Source: Epichloe hybrida
Lineage: Eukaryota > Ascomycota > Sordariomycetes > Hypocreales > Clavicipitaceae
Direction of reading: 5' to 3'
DNA length: 64,000 nt
Assembly: GCA_019022495.1 (NCBI GenBank)
Contig: JAFEKR010000021.1
Span: forward strand, 558,001 to 622,000
The position numbers and the translations under genes were made by a program. How positions within the stretch are numbered: the stretch's first letter is position 1; every line of letters starts with the position of its first letter. The notes below the pieces were generated by a model. The model was not told the DNA's origin and did no database searches. It saw only the letters and a program-made list of their open reading frames with translations. Positions 46,591-60,100 of the stretch are shown here, in pieces.

Positions 46591-46858
46591 TAGTTATATT
46601 AGGACTTACTTTCTATTAGTATAAAATTATAAATAGTATAATATTAAAAACATAAAAAAGAAAGGAATTTTATTTTATTAATATTTTAAAAAACCTTTAA
46701 ATACTAAATAATTAATAAGTCTAGCTTTTTCTATAGTAATTTACTTATAAATACTTATATTTATATTATATTAATTTATTACTTATTTATTTTTAATTAA
46801 ACTTTAACACTAATAATATTTTAAGTTATATAAGTAATAGAAGTAATATATATATATA

Positions 46859-46908
46859 AGCTATTATAAGCTATTATAAGCTATTATAAGCTATTATAAG
46901 CTATTATA
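46859..46908. repeat. 10-bp tandem repeat, five copies
   Basis: The unit CTATTATAAG is repeated without change at 46861-46900, with partial units at both sides. Confidence 0.9.
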
Positions 46909-47242
46909 TTAACTATATATACCTTATAATTAAGGAATTTACTTAAAACTAAAAAAAAAGAAAAAAAAATACAAAACAATACAAATAATACATGTATTGT
47001 ATTGTATTGTAAAATTTTGGATGTATTGTATTGTATTGCAATGCTCTGCTACTATGCTAGTATTAGTTAAAGCGTCTTAAACTAGGCATTCTAGGCTTCT
47101 AGTGGTACCGCAGCTTTAGATAGGGGGGTGTAAGTCCCCTAGCTAAGTTAGTTGTGAGGATAAAGCGTATCTATTAGGTCTATTATTATTTGCTTTATTT
47201 CTTTTAGTAGCCTTCTTTTTAGACTAAAGGAAGTCTCTTAAT

Positions 47243-47461
47243 TATTATAGACTAGCCCCTAGGTAGCTGTAATAGGGCGTTAATATAGTATTAAGAGACT
47301 TAGGGAAGAGAAGGGAAAGGAGAAGAGGCTATCCCTAGTAATACCCCTTATACCCCCTTAGCTCCTTATATAAGCCCCCCTTTCCTTACCTTACCTATTC
47401 CTGCTTGCCCTTACCCTTCCTGCTATACGGAAAATGCTTAGGCAAAGCCCAAGCCCTTACA
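47243..47461 (-). repeat. Gypsy B LTR, right copy (5' LTR)
   Basis: 219 bp. The first bases read TATTATAGAC, one RIP-type change (G to A) from the TG start; the end is CTTACA followed by the GTAAT duplication. Confidence 0.9.
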
Positions 47462-48904
47462 GTAATTTAAGAATAAATTACTTATTTAAAGTAACTTAAA
47501 AAACTATAAAAATAGGAATAGAAGCTTACTAATTTACTATAACTTTATAGGGAAGAAAAGCTAATAAAAAGAGGTTAAAAAGCTAGTATATCCTTAAGTC
47601 TTAGTAGTTAAGAGATTAAGGTCTAAAATATTATAAAACTCTAATACCTTATAAACCTATAAAAGTATAAGATATAGCTAAATAACCTTAACTATGCCTT
47701 TAAGGGGGTAAAGAAAAAATATTATTATAATAACTAAAAGATTCTCTTTATACTTAACTATATATATATAAACTATTAGGCTAGATAGGACTAATATATT
47801 AAAGAATAACTAGCTAATAGCTATAATTACCCTAAGGATAACTAGGATAAGTTCTAGGAATAGACTCTTATTCTACTTAAGGATTTTATAAGCTATAATA
47901 TATAAATAGCTATATAACTAGAAAATATAAAGTAAAAGGAAGGCTAAAGTCTTATTAAGTTTAGTATTTACCTAGATTTACTAAAGAAATACCTAGAGTA
48001 AGCTTTAGAGAAAACCTATATCCTTATATTCTTTATAAAGTTACTTCCTAACTTATAAAATTATATTAACTTATACGCAAATATTACTAGCCTAATATAA
48101 GAATATATTATATAACTTACCTAGTAATTCTAGGAGGTAATATTAAAGAATAAGTAAAAGCTATATAATTTAGAAGAGAAGGGCTTATATAAGGTAGCTT
48201 AATACTAAAGATATAATTCCTTATAAGGGTATTAGCTAAATAGGGACTAAAGAAATAAGGATAAGGATAAGGAGAGAACCCTAGCTACTTACTTAAATAA
48301 TAATAGACCCTAAGGAAGAAAGTAATACTATAATTATAGTAATACTAAGTACCTTATCTATAATTATAATAAGCTAAAGAAAGACTAGTAAGAAGGCTAG
48401 GGAAACTCCTAGAGGTAAAAGTAAATACTCTTACCTTTACCTTAGACACTAGGGTACTAGTAGGACGCTAATTCTATACACTAGTTACTATTTATAGGTA
48501 TAAAGATATTAAAATAGTAGCAAATCTTAATAATTATACTAAGATTAATATTATAAGCGCTTAATTTACGTAAACTTATAAGCTTAATTAGGCTAAGGCT
48601 ATAGCACTTATCTTAAAGGTAGTAAGGGCTCTTATAGTCCCTTAATATAGTGTCTATAAGGTACCTATTATAATTAGAGACTTATAGGGCAAAAAGAAAG
48701 ACCTTAAGTTACTATATATAGCTATTAATAAAGACCTAAGAGCAGAGGGAAGCCCTATATTAATTAGAATATATATACTTATAGAAAAACATATATATCT
48801 CTGCTTATACTTGTAGGAATAGTGGTTTAAAAAGAGAAAGGTAGCCTTTTTGCTACTAACTCCCTATAAGTTTGCTAAAGTAATATATAATAAGATAATA
48901 GTAT
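47462..48904 (+). mobile_element. Gypsy element D, gag and protease region
   Basis: Plus-strand relic. Around 48328-48375 the frame reads a mutated CCHC zinc knuckle (YYNYSNTKYLIYNY), in which Cys and His codons are changed by G-to-A or C-to-T. A protease-like region follows to about 48900. The right end is the AGTAT duplication at 48900-48904, whose partner at 62351-62355 leads straight into the reverse transcriptase region, so Copia C interrupted this element between protease and RT. Confidence 0.75.
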
Positions 48905-49191
48905 TGTTAGTTTCACAGGGTATTGAATTCAATGTAAGAAGGTTGTGAGCCCGAAGAATAGTATCATCATCGATTTATCTATTCTAGGCTACGTTATATG
49001 TGTTCCAAAGAGAAGTCAAAAGCTAGAATCTATAATAATAGAAGGAAAGGGGGCCGCGCGTTTATTGCCCTATATTTCCTAGCTAATTAATAGGCTAGGT
49101 TGTGAGTCACATATGGGGCGCGCGCGTGGCCTAAGCTTTTGCTAGGTAATTATGGCTATAACGCATAATTAATATTACCTTTATTCTAACA
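48905..49191 (-). repeat. Copia C LTR, left copy (3' LTR)
   Basis: 287 bp, TGTTAGTTTC..ATTCTAACA. It retains GC-rich patches (GGGGCGCGCGCG near 49120) shared with the other copy. Confidence 0.92.
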
Positions 49192-50469
49192 CTAGAACCT
49201 CTCTCTTTTAATATAATTATTAATACGTAATATTAATCATAGGAATAAAACAGAAAGGCAAATTAATAATTTAATTAATAAGGGATATAAGGAAAAGAAC
49301 TTATAGCCTATCTTAGCATATAGTAGCTAATAAAAAGAAAATAATAATCTTACTTAGCCTATAAGCTTATATAAGGATAAGTAAATCCCTTCTAAATCCT
49401 TTCTTTCCTTAAAATAACATATATCCTACGCTATAGCGCATATATAATATCTTCCCCCTCTAATATAATACCTTCCTCCTCCTATACACTACTACTAATT
49501 TTCTATAGTTTACTAGGAAGGCCTAGTAAGCTAGCGTGGCTATAGCCACTAAGGATATTAACTATAAAGGTATATATCCCCTATATTAATATCTTATCCC
49601 TATAGCTACTCTCCTAGAGGATTACCTTTCCTCTTACTACGCGTATATTACGCGCAGGTAACCTATCCCTTTATCTAGATTATTATCTAGTTAGTTAAGA
49701 TAAAGCTCTTAAGGGCCTTATTAGGTAATGCTTTTATAAAGGCATTAGCTAGGTTATTCTCCCTATTAATCCATTAGATCTCATAGAGTTCTTAGCGTTT
49801 ATATAACTATTAAAAAGCTATAATATTAATTATTAGGCGTTTCTCTTTTATTATACTAAGCTTAATAAGGCATTTATATAAGGAGTATAAATCTATATAT
49901 ATAATAACTAGGATCTTTAGGAGCTTTAGTTAGTTAGTAACTAGGTTTAGGGTTATTATAATTACATAAGCTATATTAACGCTAGCTATTATGCTATAAA
50001 CCTCTAAGGTAAGTACACTTTATATAACTCTTTTACTCTTCGTTAAGCTAAAGTGTATAATATTACCTTTAATAGTAAATTTGCTATTAGTGTAGTCTTT
50101 ATTAGCTAGGATAAGTACATATCCTAGTTATAAGGATAGGTCCTAGTTATTAGTAAATAATCTATTTATAAAGGCAAAGAGCTTTGCCTTTTTAAGGTCT
50201 ATTAGGATAAATATTAGGCCTCTTTCTAAGTAATCTATCTACCACTTTAGATAGTAATTAAGGGCTTTCATATCTTCTAGGGTTAGCTCTTAGTGCTATA
50301 TAGTAATAAATAGGTCAAAGCAAGCTTCTAGTTAGCAGATTAAGGCAATATAAGCACCTTAGGCCCTCTGCTTAATATATTTACACTTTAATTTAATCAT
50401 TAGAACTAATTCTAACTTATTACTCTACCCCTTTTACTATATCTTAATAGTATTATTCTCTAGTGTAAT
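49192..50469 (-). other. Copia C pol 3' part (RT end and RNase H), degraded
   Basis: The minus-strand translation between 50280 and 49640 follows the Copia RT/RNase H order without an open frame. It ends at 50469 at the GTAAT target site of Copia A. Confidence 0.75.
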
Positions 50470-50725
50470 TGTTAATTCCTTCGGATCTTCATCGGTTCAA
50501 TCGTGGCCAAAGACCAGACCAATTGTGGGTCTGGCGCGATGCACGCGATATGATTAGGTACATTAATTCGCCACCCCCTCTTTTGCCTTATATACGAATT
50601 TCGCTCACTTTTCTAGCATCTAGACTTTCCCTCTCTTCTCTCTCTTTCCTAGCGAACTAACTAACTATTATTAACTTTAATTATATAGGATTTATTACCT
50701 ACGCAGGACCTTAGTAAATCTAACA
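50470..50725 (+). repeat. Copia A 5' LTR
   Basis: 256 bp, TGTTAATTCC..AATCTAACA. It is followed by CTAATTAGTAGTTAAC, the leader also found next to the inverted LTR at 1953-1968. Confidence 0.93.
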
Positions 50726-53700
50726 CTAATTAGTAGTTAACTTTATAACTATAGATAAGCTAGGTATTATAAGAAGAGATATTTCTATAGATGCCACTAC
50801 CACTACCCCTTGTTATACTATAATAGTTATTATAGTAGAGAGGTATAACTATATAAGTGTACTAAAGGAAGAGACTAGAATCCTAGTTATAGGCTTATTA
50901 GGCTTCTAAGGAATTAATCTATTAACCCTTAGGCTAAGGGATATAACTTTGTTATATCTATCTAGGATATTATTATTAATTATTAATTTTATTATCTATT
51001 ACAAGAAAACCAACTAACTAACCGAATCTATTGCCGCGAGGCATTTATTTCAAACCTAACGTTAAATAACCTTAGCTAAGCTAGCTAACTTACCTATAAA
51101 TTCCCTTTAATATATTACCTTCTAATAGACCTTTAATCTCTCCCTATAAGTATTTACTACTTATTTTTTACCCCCTTTACTCTTAGTACTATTTGCCCTA
51201 TGCTTATTAGTAAGAGAGAGAGATTACCTCCTTCCCTCCTTTTCATAAAAAACAAGAAGTAGTAATTCCTATTATTCCCTTATTACTTTTCCTATTATTT
51301 TCTAGTTACTTTTAAAACTTCTATTACTTTCTTTATCTCTAGTAATTTATTCTTATTACTACTTTTACTACTTCTACTGCTTTTTATTTTATTTTTCCTG
51401 TTTTTGTAATCTTCTAATTTTATTAGAGTGATAACGCTCCTAAAATATAAAAGAAAAACCTCATAATAGCAATAGGCAAACATAGGAGCTTAATTAGTAG
51501 TAAAAATAATAAATTAGTAATATTCCTTTTATAGTTAAAGATAGTAAAGGAATTTAAACCTTCTATAAGAGCAAAGGCTACTAGTAATAGTAAGGCTCTA
51601 ACTATTACCTCTAAAAGACCCTAAGAGCATAAGTTACCCTTATGCCTTTAATAGCTTACTTATAACTTCTCTAGTAATTAAAAAGAATTTATTAAGCTAA
51701 ATCCAGAGACTACTACGTAGCTTAAGCTTAATAACTAGATTACAAGATTTATTAACCTTAGTAAGCATTAAGGTTAGAGAGATAATAACCTATAGGAATT
51801 ATTCTAAGAAGACTTTAAAGGCTAGTCTAAAGATACCTTTAAAAGGGCTATAAAGGAAGTTATTAGAGAATTACGTAATTCTTTACAAGATTACGGCGTT
51901 CTTATTAAGCAAGGCCTAGGATATTTAATCCTAGCATCCCTTAAAGAAGTGCTTTATTAAACTTTAATACCTCTTTAGTTACAGGAGAGATTATAAGAGA
52001 GACTATAACCTTCCAAACCCCTAGAGCCTTAATATTAACAGCCCTAATAACCTACCCTAGAAATCCACCTTCCCTAACCCTAAAGACTATATAAACCTTT
52101 ATAAGAGCCCCCACAATAATCACTATTAAACTAATAGCTTTATCCTAATAATCGTTATTAATAACAACTAGGGGACTATTATCTATAATAAAATATGCCT
52201 TTACAGCAATTCGCCTCTGAAGATTAGATTACAAAGAAAATCTTAGAGCTTATAAAGATATATAAGAATAGTAACTACTATAGTAGGAAGCTATATAACT
52301 TCTTAACGCTAAAGATTACGCTCTTTAAAAACAAGTGTAATAGAATTAACCTTCCTTAAACACATTATTAGAAGGCTTTCCCTATTATATTAATAGGTAA
52401 TACTAAATAATACTTCCTTAATTACCTCTTTAGGAATAACTATTCCTATAAAGAGATAATTACCTATATTTATTAACGCTTTAAGATAGAAAGTAACTAG
52501 TAATTCTATTACTACTAATAGAGTAGTATAATGTTAAAGAATATAATTAAGAAGAACCCTAATAAAAGTAAGCTTAATTACCTTAAGATTATATTATTAA
52601 CCCTTAAGAAGATTTATAGAGGACTATACCTTACTAAAATAGTAGATACTAAGCTTTATAAGCAGGCCTTAAATACTATAGCTAGTGTGCTTAAATATTA
52701 GATAGTAAAATACATACACTCTCTAGGCTTTAAAAGTCTTACTAGAGACCTCTGTAAGGCAATTACTATTATAGAATTAAATAAGAGGCCCTCCTAATAC
52801 CTTTAGTACTAATAAGAAGACCCTCTAGAGGCTATATTTACTAATTATTAGTATAGATAGTAATTATCCCCCTATAGCGGAGGAAGTTATTATGGATAGA
52901 GCCCTAGGCTAAGTACTAAGCGCTACTTTATATGTGGTAAGAGTAGCTACTAGTTCTCTAATTACTTTGCTAAAGAATATTAAAAGGAAAAGGATTACTA
53001 ATAGGCTAGTAAAACATATTATATACCCCCTTTAAAGAAGAGATTCTAGGCATTCCTTACCTCCTATAAAGGGTAGGATAATAATAAGCCTAATAAAGGC
53101 TTAGGTTATAATTAAAAATTATATCTTTTAGCTTATATAGAAGCTAAAGATAATAATAATAATGTAAAGGAGCTACTATTAATAGCACACCTAAGTATTA
53201 TATAATTCTTTTACTCCGGATTACAGACTAACTATAACGCTACTAATATTAATATTCTTATAACCCTAAATAATTAAGCCTTCTAACACATATTCCTTAG
53301 GTAAGAGCTTTATAAGCTATAAGAGTGTAATAAAGGCTTGATTTACTATATCTCTAAAAAATACTATTCTAAAGAGGTCTTTAGAGGGATTATACCTAAC
53401 ACTAGCGCTATAGGAAAGTTAACTATAGGAGAGGCATAAGTAAAGGCTGTATTAAGATTAATACCTTTATTAAAGGTAACCCCCTGCGAACCCTAAATTA
53501 TTATATTTAGCGCTAGATTAGTAGTTATAAGAGAAATCCTTTATATGCCTATAGAACTTAGAGAGCTTAAATTCTATATCCTTAATATAGCTACCCCCTT
53601 TCTCTTCTTAATTACTAATATAGATAAAATATAAGTTAAGATTAATAACCTTGCTAACGTACTTATCTAAGGTAACAAGACTATACCTATTATGTAATAA

Positions 53701-56700
53701 TAGGGCTATCCTTAGTGGTTACTAGAAGCAAGAGAAATAGTTGCCTTCTACCTTTTAGAAGGAGATATTTATTAATTATATTATTAACTTAGTTACCCTT
53801 CTATTTAATAACTTATAAAGATCCTTTACTAAGCTAGTTATAAAGTTAAACGCTAGGTAATTAAGGAATTAACTAAAGTCTACTACTATTACTAGATATA
53901 TAGAAAAGCCCCTAGTTAATTCAAGTTTATAATCAAAGATAACCACGAATTCAACTACGAGATTATTATTAATATTATGCAGATTAATAGCTAACTAGTA
54001 CTTTATATTATTAATTTAGTAATATTATTCTAGGTAGCTTAATTCCTTAATCTAAGGAAGCAAAAAGCTTAAGATATCTAGGACGCTATCTGCGAATGTT
54101 AGATTAATACTTATCTTAGACCTCTAGAATGGATTATATATAACGCTAGTAATAACTTCGCTTTTACTAAGTTTAAGCACTATGCTTAACTAATGTTAAT
54201 TAAGACTAATAAGATACTGATTAAAGCTTACAATAGCATTAGAAAGGTTAAGAGATATCACAGACCTCTACGCTAAGCTTATAATATTATTATAGACTTA
54301 ATTAGGATAAACCTTACACTAGAGTAATACCTTTAAATAGCTATTAAAGCAATTAATAACTCTATAGGCCTAAATAGTATTATCCTAACCTTACTAGTCT
54401 TTAGAGGCTACCTATAAATAATAGATAAGTTACTACTAAGCATCTTTATTATTTAATATACTAAAGTAATTCATAAAGCTACTAATAAAGTCTGCTACTA
54501 TCTAGCTTTATAGCAGGTTTGTAATGCCCTTAAAGCCTAGAATAGCCCTAATATAGCGCCTATATATTAGCTACCCCTATAGGCTAATATACGCGTGTAA
54601 AGAGAGAAGGGTAGCTAGTATAGCCTTTATAAGCTGCTTACTACTAATAGAGAGACCTATATAGTTAATATGCCCTGTAGCCTAGCGAAGTTTTGCTTTA
54701 CAGTAGTAAAGCCTTACTATAAAGACCTATATATTATAGAGAGACTAGAGAAGCAGGAGATAAAGCCTAATAACATAGAGGAAGAAGTAACTATATAACT
54801 AACTACTACTACTAAAAGAGATCCCCTAATAGAAGAAGGTAAAGAGCTATAGGCACTAGCTAAGAGAAAATAAGGGAGACTAAGAAAGGCCCTTATAGTC
54901 TAATTTATAAGCGCGGAAGAGTTTAAAGAAAAGGCTTATAAAGCCTAGAAGGCCCTAAAGGGAAGCTATTAAGTTAAAGATTTACTGCCTTACCCTAAAG
55001 GAATAAAAGCAAGGAAAAGAAGACCTTATAGCCCTAAGAAGAATATTAGCCTAATTTAGCTCTATATACTTGTAAACAAAGATTAGGAGAAGGCCTTTAT
55101 TTAAGAAGCTATAGCTAGAGGGATACTAAATATAGCATTCCTTATAGTAAAGGAAGAGGCTAATTAAAACCTTACTCTTTAACTTCGCTAAGAAGGGAAG
55201 ATTATAACCCTAGGAAAACCCTTCAAGCAATCTAATTAAGCTAAGATTGACGCTTTATAAGCTTATGATATGTTTAAATTTATTAAGTATAACCTAGTAA
55301 AGCATAGAGGTTATAGAATCTTTAATTCTTATATAATTAGAGAGATTAAAGGCAAAGGGACAGACTTGCCGTACAAGAAATCCCGCCTTATTATATAAGG
55401 CCACAATAATAAAGGAAAGGAATTCATCCTAACATAATCACCGATGATTTAACAAGCAAGCTAATGACTTATTGTAGCTATCGCTCTATTATTAAGAAAA
55501 AGAGGCATTTACCTTTGGATTCGTAATATTACCTAAGCTTACACTTAATTGCACATAGTGCTAATAAGGCTAATTATTATAAGATTACTAAAGTAAATTA
55601 CATATCTCTTTCTAGAAGGGACTATAATTAAATTAATTAGACCTCTTTACAGGATTACAGAGGCTAGAACCTACTAGTAAGCAACGTACTTCTATTACTA
55701 TAGGGATAACCTTGATATAATAACCTTAACCTATAATCCCTGCTTATTAATTATAGCCCTAAATAATAAGAATCTCTTTAGTATTATTAGAATGTAAACT
55801 GATAATATATTAGGACTAAGTGATAATAACTTCTTCTAAAAAGAAGAGAAAGAGCTCTAGAAGGCTAATTTTATAGCTAAAGAAAAGCAATAATTAACTA
55901 CTAAGAATCCCCTTATCTTTAATAGTTATATCTTAACTTAGAACACTAATAACTTGCTAATGTTAACCTAGAAAGGCTAGAGTTAGAAGATTAAGGAAGT
56001 TAATCCTTAATCCCTAATAGTAAAGTAAGACTACATAGAATAATAAGCCTAAGGAAGCTATATTATAACTATATATTAACTAGAAGCTTCCTACGACTTA
56101 TTAATTATAGCTTAACACTAAGAACCCTCTAGGGAAGATATTGCATGCCTTAATAAATGCCTTAAGTAGTAGATTAAGAATTAATAACGTGGACTATAAT
56201 ATATTCCTTTAATTCTTAAAGAGGTAAAGCTCTTTATATTTATAAATAGATTACTTACTAATAATAAGGATCTAAGCTTATAGATTAGATACGTGATTGT
56301 AATTAGCAATAAGATAATATAAGATAATAATACCTTTATTATAAAAGGTAATATTATTATGTATAGCTTAATAAAGAGCAAGAGAGTTACTTATAGCGTG
56401 CTTGCCTCCGAGTTATATAGCATGGTTTAAGGTGTAAACATTACCTACGTGATTTCCATAACTCTATATTAGATTACGGATTAATTAAAGATGCCTCGAA
56501 TTCCTATGATTCTCTATACTAATTCTTTTTTATTATATAAATATCTTATAAAGCTAGGAACCATAAAGGAGAAGAGACTAATAATTAATATTATAGCTCT
56601 TTATTAATTATATAAAAGGTATAAGATCTATGAAGTTAGATGGATTAACGGCAATAATAATCTAGCGGATGCGATAATAAAAGCATTACTAAATTTATTA

Positions 56701-56936
56701 CTTTCCTCTTTAATTAATTTAAACGAATTAATGATTTATATTAAAGGATAGGTAAAGAGACCTATGATAGGAGCTTAGGTAAGGACTAATAGATTAATTT
56801 AATTAACTAATGCTATGATAGCTAATTAAAGTAGCGGATTCCTATTAAGGGATCCACTAATGTACACTTTCCTTTAATCTAATTTTTATTACGTTTTTAA
56901 GCTCTTTAGCTACGAAGGAAAAAGAGAGACTACTAG

Positions 56937-57192
56937 TGTTAATTCCTTTAGATCTTCATTAGTTTAATCATAGCTAAAGACTAGACTAATTATAGGTCCG
57001 GCGCGATGCACGTAATATGATTAGCTGCATTAATTTGCCACCCCCTTTTTTGCCTTACATACGGATTTCGCCCACTTTTCTAGCATCTAGACTTTCCCTC
57101 TCTTCTCTCTCTTTCCTAGCAAACTAACTAACTATTATCGACTTCAATCATACGGGATTTATTACCTGCGCAGGACCTTGGTGAATCCAACA
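56937..57192 (+). repeat. Copia A 3' LTR
   Basis: 256 bp, TGTTAATTCC..AATCCAACA, preceded by a purine-rich tract (GAAGGAAAAAGAGAGAC at 56914-56930) that fits the polypurine tract. Confidence 0.93.
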
Positions 57193-57197
57193 GTAAT

Positions 57198-60100
57198 AAT
57201 ACCTCTATTAAACATAAGGGGATTATTCTAGGTTAGGAATTACTTTAGCTCTACGTTAAAGCCTATAGCAACTAGTTAAGTCTCTTCCTTCTTAGAGAAC
57301 TTCTTATCTAATAGGCTAAGGGTATTATTAGTCTACATTCTAACACATATAAAGTTAGGGCTTTCCTTTATAGTTATAAGTAGGCAGGGATTATATATAA
57401 AGGTTTCTATCTAGAGGTTCTCTCTATAATGCTTATAATACATAACCCACTAATATATTCTAGCCTCTACAAGTCCGTAAAGAGGCTTTATAACCCTTAG
57501 AATCATGCTAGGTAGGTAGAGGTGCCATATCTAAATTAGCAAGCACACTAGGATTAGCCGCTCTAGTAATATATAGGCCTATACATACACCTAACAGATA
57601 TCACATAGCTAGATAAGGAATTTCCTTAATCTTACTAATAAGGCTATTATAAGAATAAGGTATTAGCTTGCTTGTTAAATCATTAGGGCCTATATAAGAA
57701 TAGCCTATTTCCCTTTATTCTTATATCCTTAGATTATAAGGCATAACTTTTCACAGGGTTCTATTATCTTACCTTTAATCCTATTAATAATTTAGGAATT
57801 AAAGATTTAAATCCTACTATACTTCTCTTTATTAAATATAATAAATTTAAACATACCTTACTTAATTAGGGCATTAATTTCCACTTTTATAACAGTTTAA
57901 AAGGTTTACCTAGGGTCTTAATAATTCCTTCCTTATATAGCTTAATTATAAAAGCTAAGTTACTATGCTCCTTTACTAATAGGAAGGTATTAGTCTCTTA
58001 AGGTATTATAGGAGGGTTTTTTTAAGGCCTTTTATGCCTACGCTTTAGTAGTATTACTAGCACTATATTCTTATCTTAGGCCTCTTACCCTTCCTTCTTT
58101 TTCTCTTCTCTAGGCTTTATTACCTTCTTTACACTAGGATTATTATAGTAAGGCCTAATAAAGGTTAACCTAAAGGTCTTTAGGCCTCTAGGTATATTAA
58201 GTATATAGCTCTCTTTAGTTATTACTAGGAGCTTATATAAGCCTACCTATCCCTTACCTTCTTACTAAACTTAGACTTTTAATCTAAGTAGTAAACTAAG
58301 GGTCTTTAAGGTATCTAGGCTATTATATTTAGTAAAGGCCTTATTAACCTTCCTAATAGTATAAAGCCTCTTAATCTCTTTAGTAGCCTTCTATACTATA
58401 ATTACACACTATATAATATTAAGTAATAGCAAGGACTTATATATTATATATAAGTTAGCTCTAAAGATAAGGAGTATTAGAATAAGGCTATTAGGGCCTA
58501 TAGTATTATTTAGGGCCTTTATTACTATTTATAAGGTAGTAAGTTTAGGTATTATAAGATATTTACACCTAATTATATTATAGGCCTTTTAGAGTAGTTT
58601 ATAATACCTTTTAACTTTCCTAATACTATAGTATACTTTAATAAGGACTTCCTTAATTAAGATTAATATTAAAGCTATAAATTATCTAAATTTATTACTA
58701 TAAACGTTTATTCTAGCGTCTATAATAATAAAGTCTAGAGGGCCTAGGTAAGCATTAATCTAGTATATCTAGAGGGCTTCCTAGGTTATTTTCATAGAGA
58801 TATTATTAAGGAATTTCACTATATTAAACACTATAGCTATATTTATAGCGTAAAGTATAGGGTAGTTACTATTAAGGTAAAAGATATTTACTATTACTTT
58901 ATAGTTAAAGCTATACTTATCCTTAAGGGTAAATTTAAAGCAATTAAAGCTATTTATATATATTTAGCATTAGTAGTAAAGTCTTATTAGCTCCTTAATA
59001 GCCTTAATATTAATATTATATCCTAATCTACAAAGAACCTTATATAATTATTATATTAATAAATACCTAAAGTAATAATATAATTACTATAGCTTGCCTT
59101 CTATAAGGTAGCTCTAAGCAACTACTTTTTCTTTTTACGTAAGTAGTATCTAAGTATGCCCTTACTTATAAATAATAAGGACTTTAATATTTCCTTATTA
59201 TAGTATGTTTTTAGAGATATTAAAGTTAATTTATAAATAATCTATATTATTAAGAAATAAGAGAAATAAAGTATTTATTAGTATAACCTAAAAGAGAATA
59301 TCCCTAAAGGGAGTAAGTATATTAGCTACTCTAAGCGTAATAATTAGTTCTCCTACGCTAAATCTAACTAATACCTTTTTTACTATTAATTTATTAAGTT
59401 TTAGTTTAGGTATTTAGTATTATAAAGTAAGAAATTAAGGGTGCCTTACTATAAAGAATTTTGTAGCTCCTATATTAGGCATAATCCCTTAGAATATTAT
59501 ATAGAAATAGCAATCTTCTAGTATAAATATTACTAGAGCTTTGCTTAAGAGTTCCTACTTAAAAGGGTTTTCTTTACTTAGACTATAATAAACTACTTAA
59601 TTTATTAGGAATTAAACTATCCTTTTACTATTAAGTTATATTTTATAATTAAAGAAGCTTATAAGTACTAGCCTATCTATACTATTAGGGCTATTATTAA
59701 ATCTAATACTTTTTATATACTAAGTAATTTTATTATCAATAAGGGATTAAGGCTTGTATTCTCCTTTATACTATATAAGGAATAAATTATATAAGTTATT
59801 AGCTAGATCTATAAGGTAGTGGTTTTTAAAGCATTAATACGCCTTCTTATAGTTCTCTTCTAGATACTTGGATAACTAGCATTCTTCTTTACTATATATA
59901 TAGCACTTCTTTATATAGGAATTTCCTTCTTTTCCTTATAGTTTTAAAGGATATTAAGTCTCTTTTCCTTTCCTATTATATCTTTAGTTAGTCTAGAATT
60001 ACTCTAGGGTTATAGCTTTAGTTAGGAATTCTTAATAGTTCTTTTTCTCTTCCTTAATAAGTTAGATTATTATTCTAATTTATTTATAAAACTCTTATAG

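Larger units (their letters stand above)
44879..47048. mobile_element. hAT-type DNA transposon, non-autonomous or decayed
   Basis: Length 2170 bp. The 10-bp terminal inverted repeats are perfect: CAGAGCATTG at 44879-44888 and CAATGCTCTG at 47039-47048. The 8-bp target duplication CTACTATG lies at 44871-44878 and 47049-47056. The 8-bp duplication and CA(G)-starting inverted repeats are hAT hallmarks. Both subterminal regions are packed with TATTG/CAATA pentamers, as expected for transposase binding arrays. No transposase frame is visible. It sits inside the gag side of Gypsy B. Confidence 0.85.
38058..47461 (-). mobile_element. Ty3/Gypsy retrotransposon B, full length, RIP-degraded
   Basis: This 9404-bp element has 219-bp LTRs and a 5-bp target duplication GTAAT (38053-38057 and 47462-47466). 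The coding strand is minus. The reverse transcriptase box is readable with RIP substitutions at about 42545-42480, where the minus strand gives IIAYLNNILVYSRG. Further gypsy RT sequence lies at 42550-43000, RNase H to its left, and gag towards the right, split by a hAT insertion. No long frame is left, so it is dead. Confidence 0.88.
50470..57192 (+). mobile_element. Ty1/Copia retrotransposon A, full length, RIP-degraded
   Basis: This 6723-bp element has 256-bp LTRs and a 5-bp target duplication GTAAT (50465-50469 and 57193-57197). A gag zinc-knuckle trace lies at 52919-52975 (RYFICGKSSY). The RNase H region is readable at 56390-56770, with the segment KLGTIKEKRLIINIIALY followed by VRWINGNNNLADAIIKALL. 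RNase H lies after RT, at the 3' end, which defines Copia order. There are stops throughout. It belongs to the same family as the inverted copy at 1-2225. Confidence 0.9.

Noticed and set aside
45330..46910. CRISPR-like array
   Set aside because: Repeats are contiguous or degenerate without unique spacers, no cas genes, and the genome is eukaryotic.
56181..56381. 66-codon minus-strand frame rich in Ile and Leu
   Set aside because: It is antisense to the Copia A RT/RNase H region and reflects AT-rich composition.
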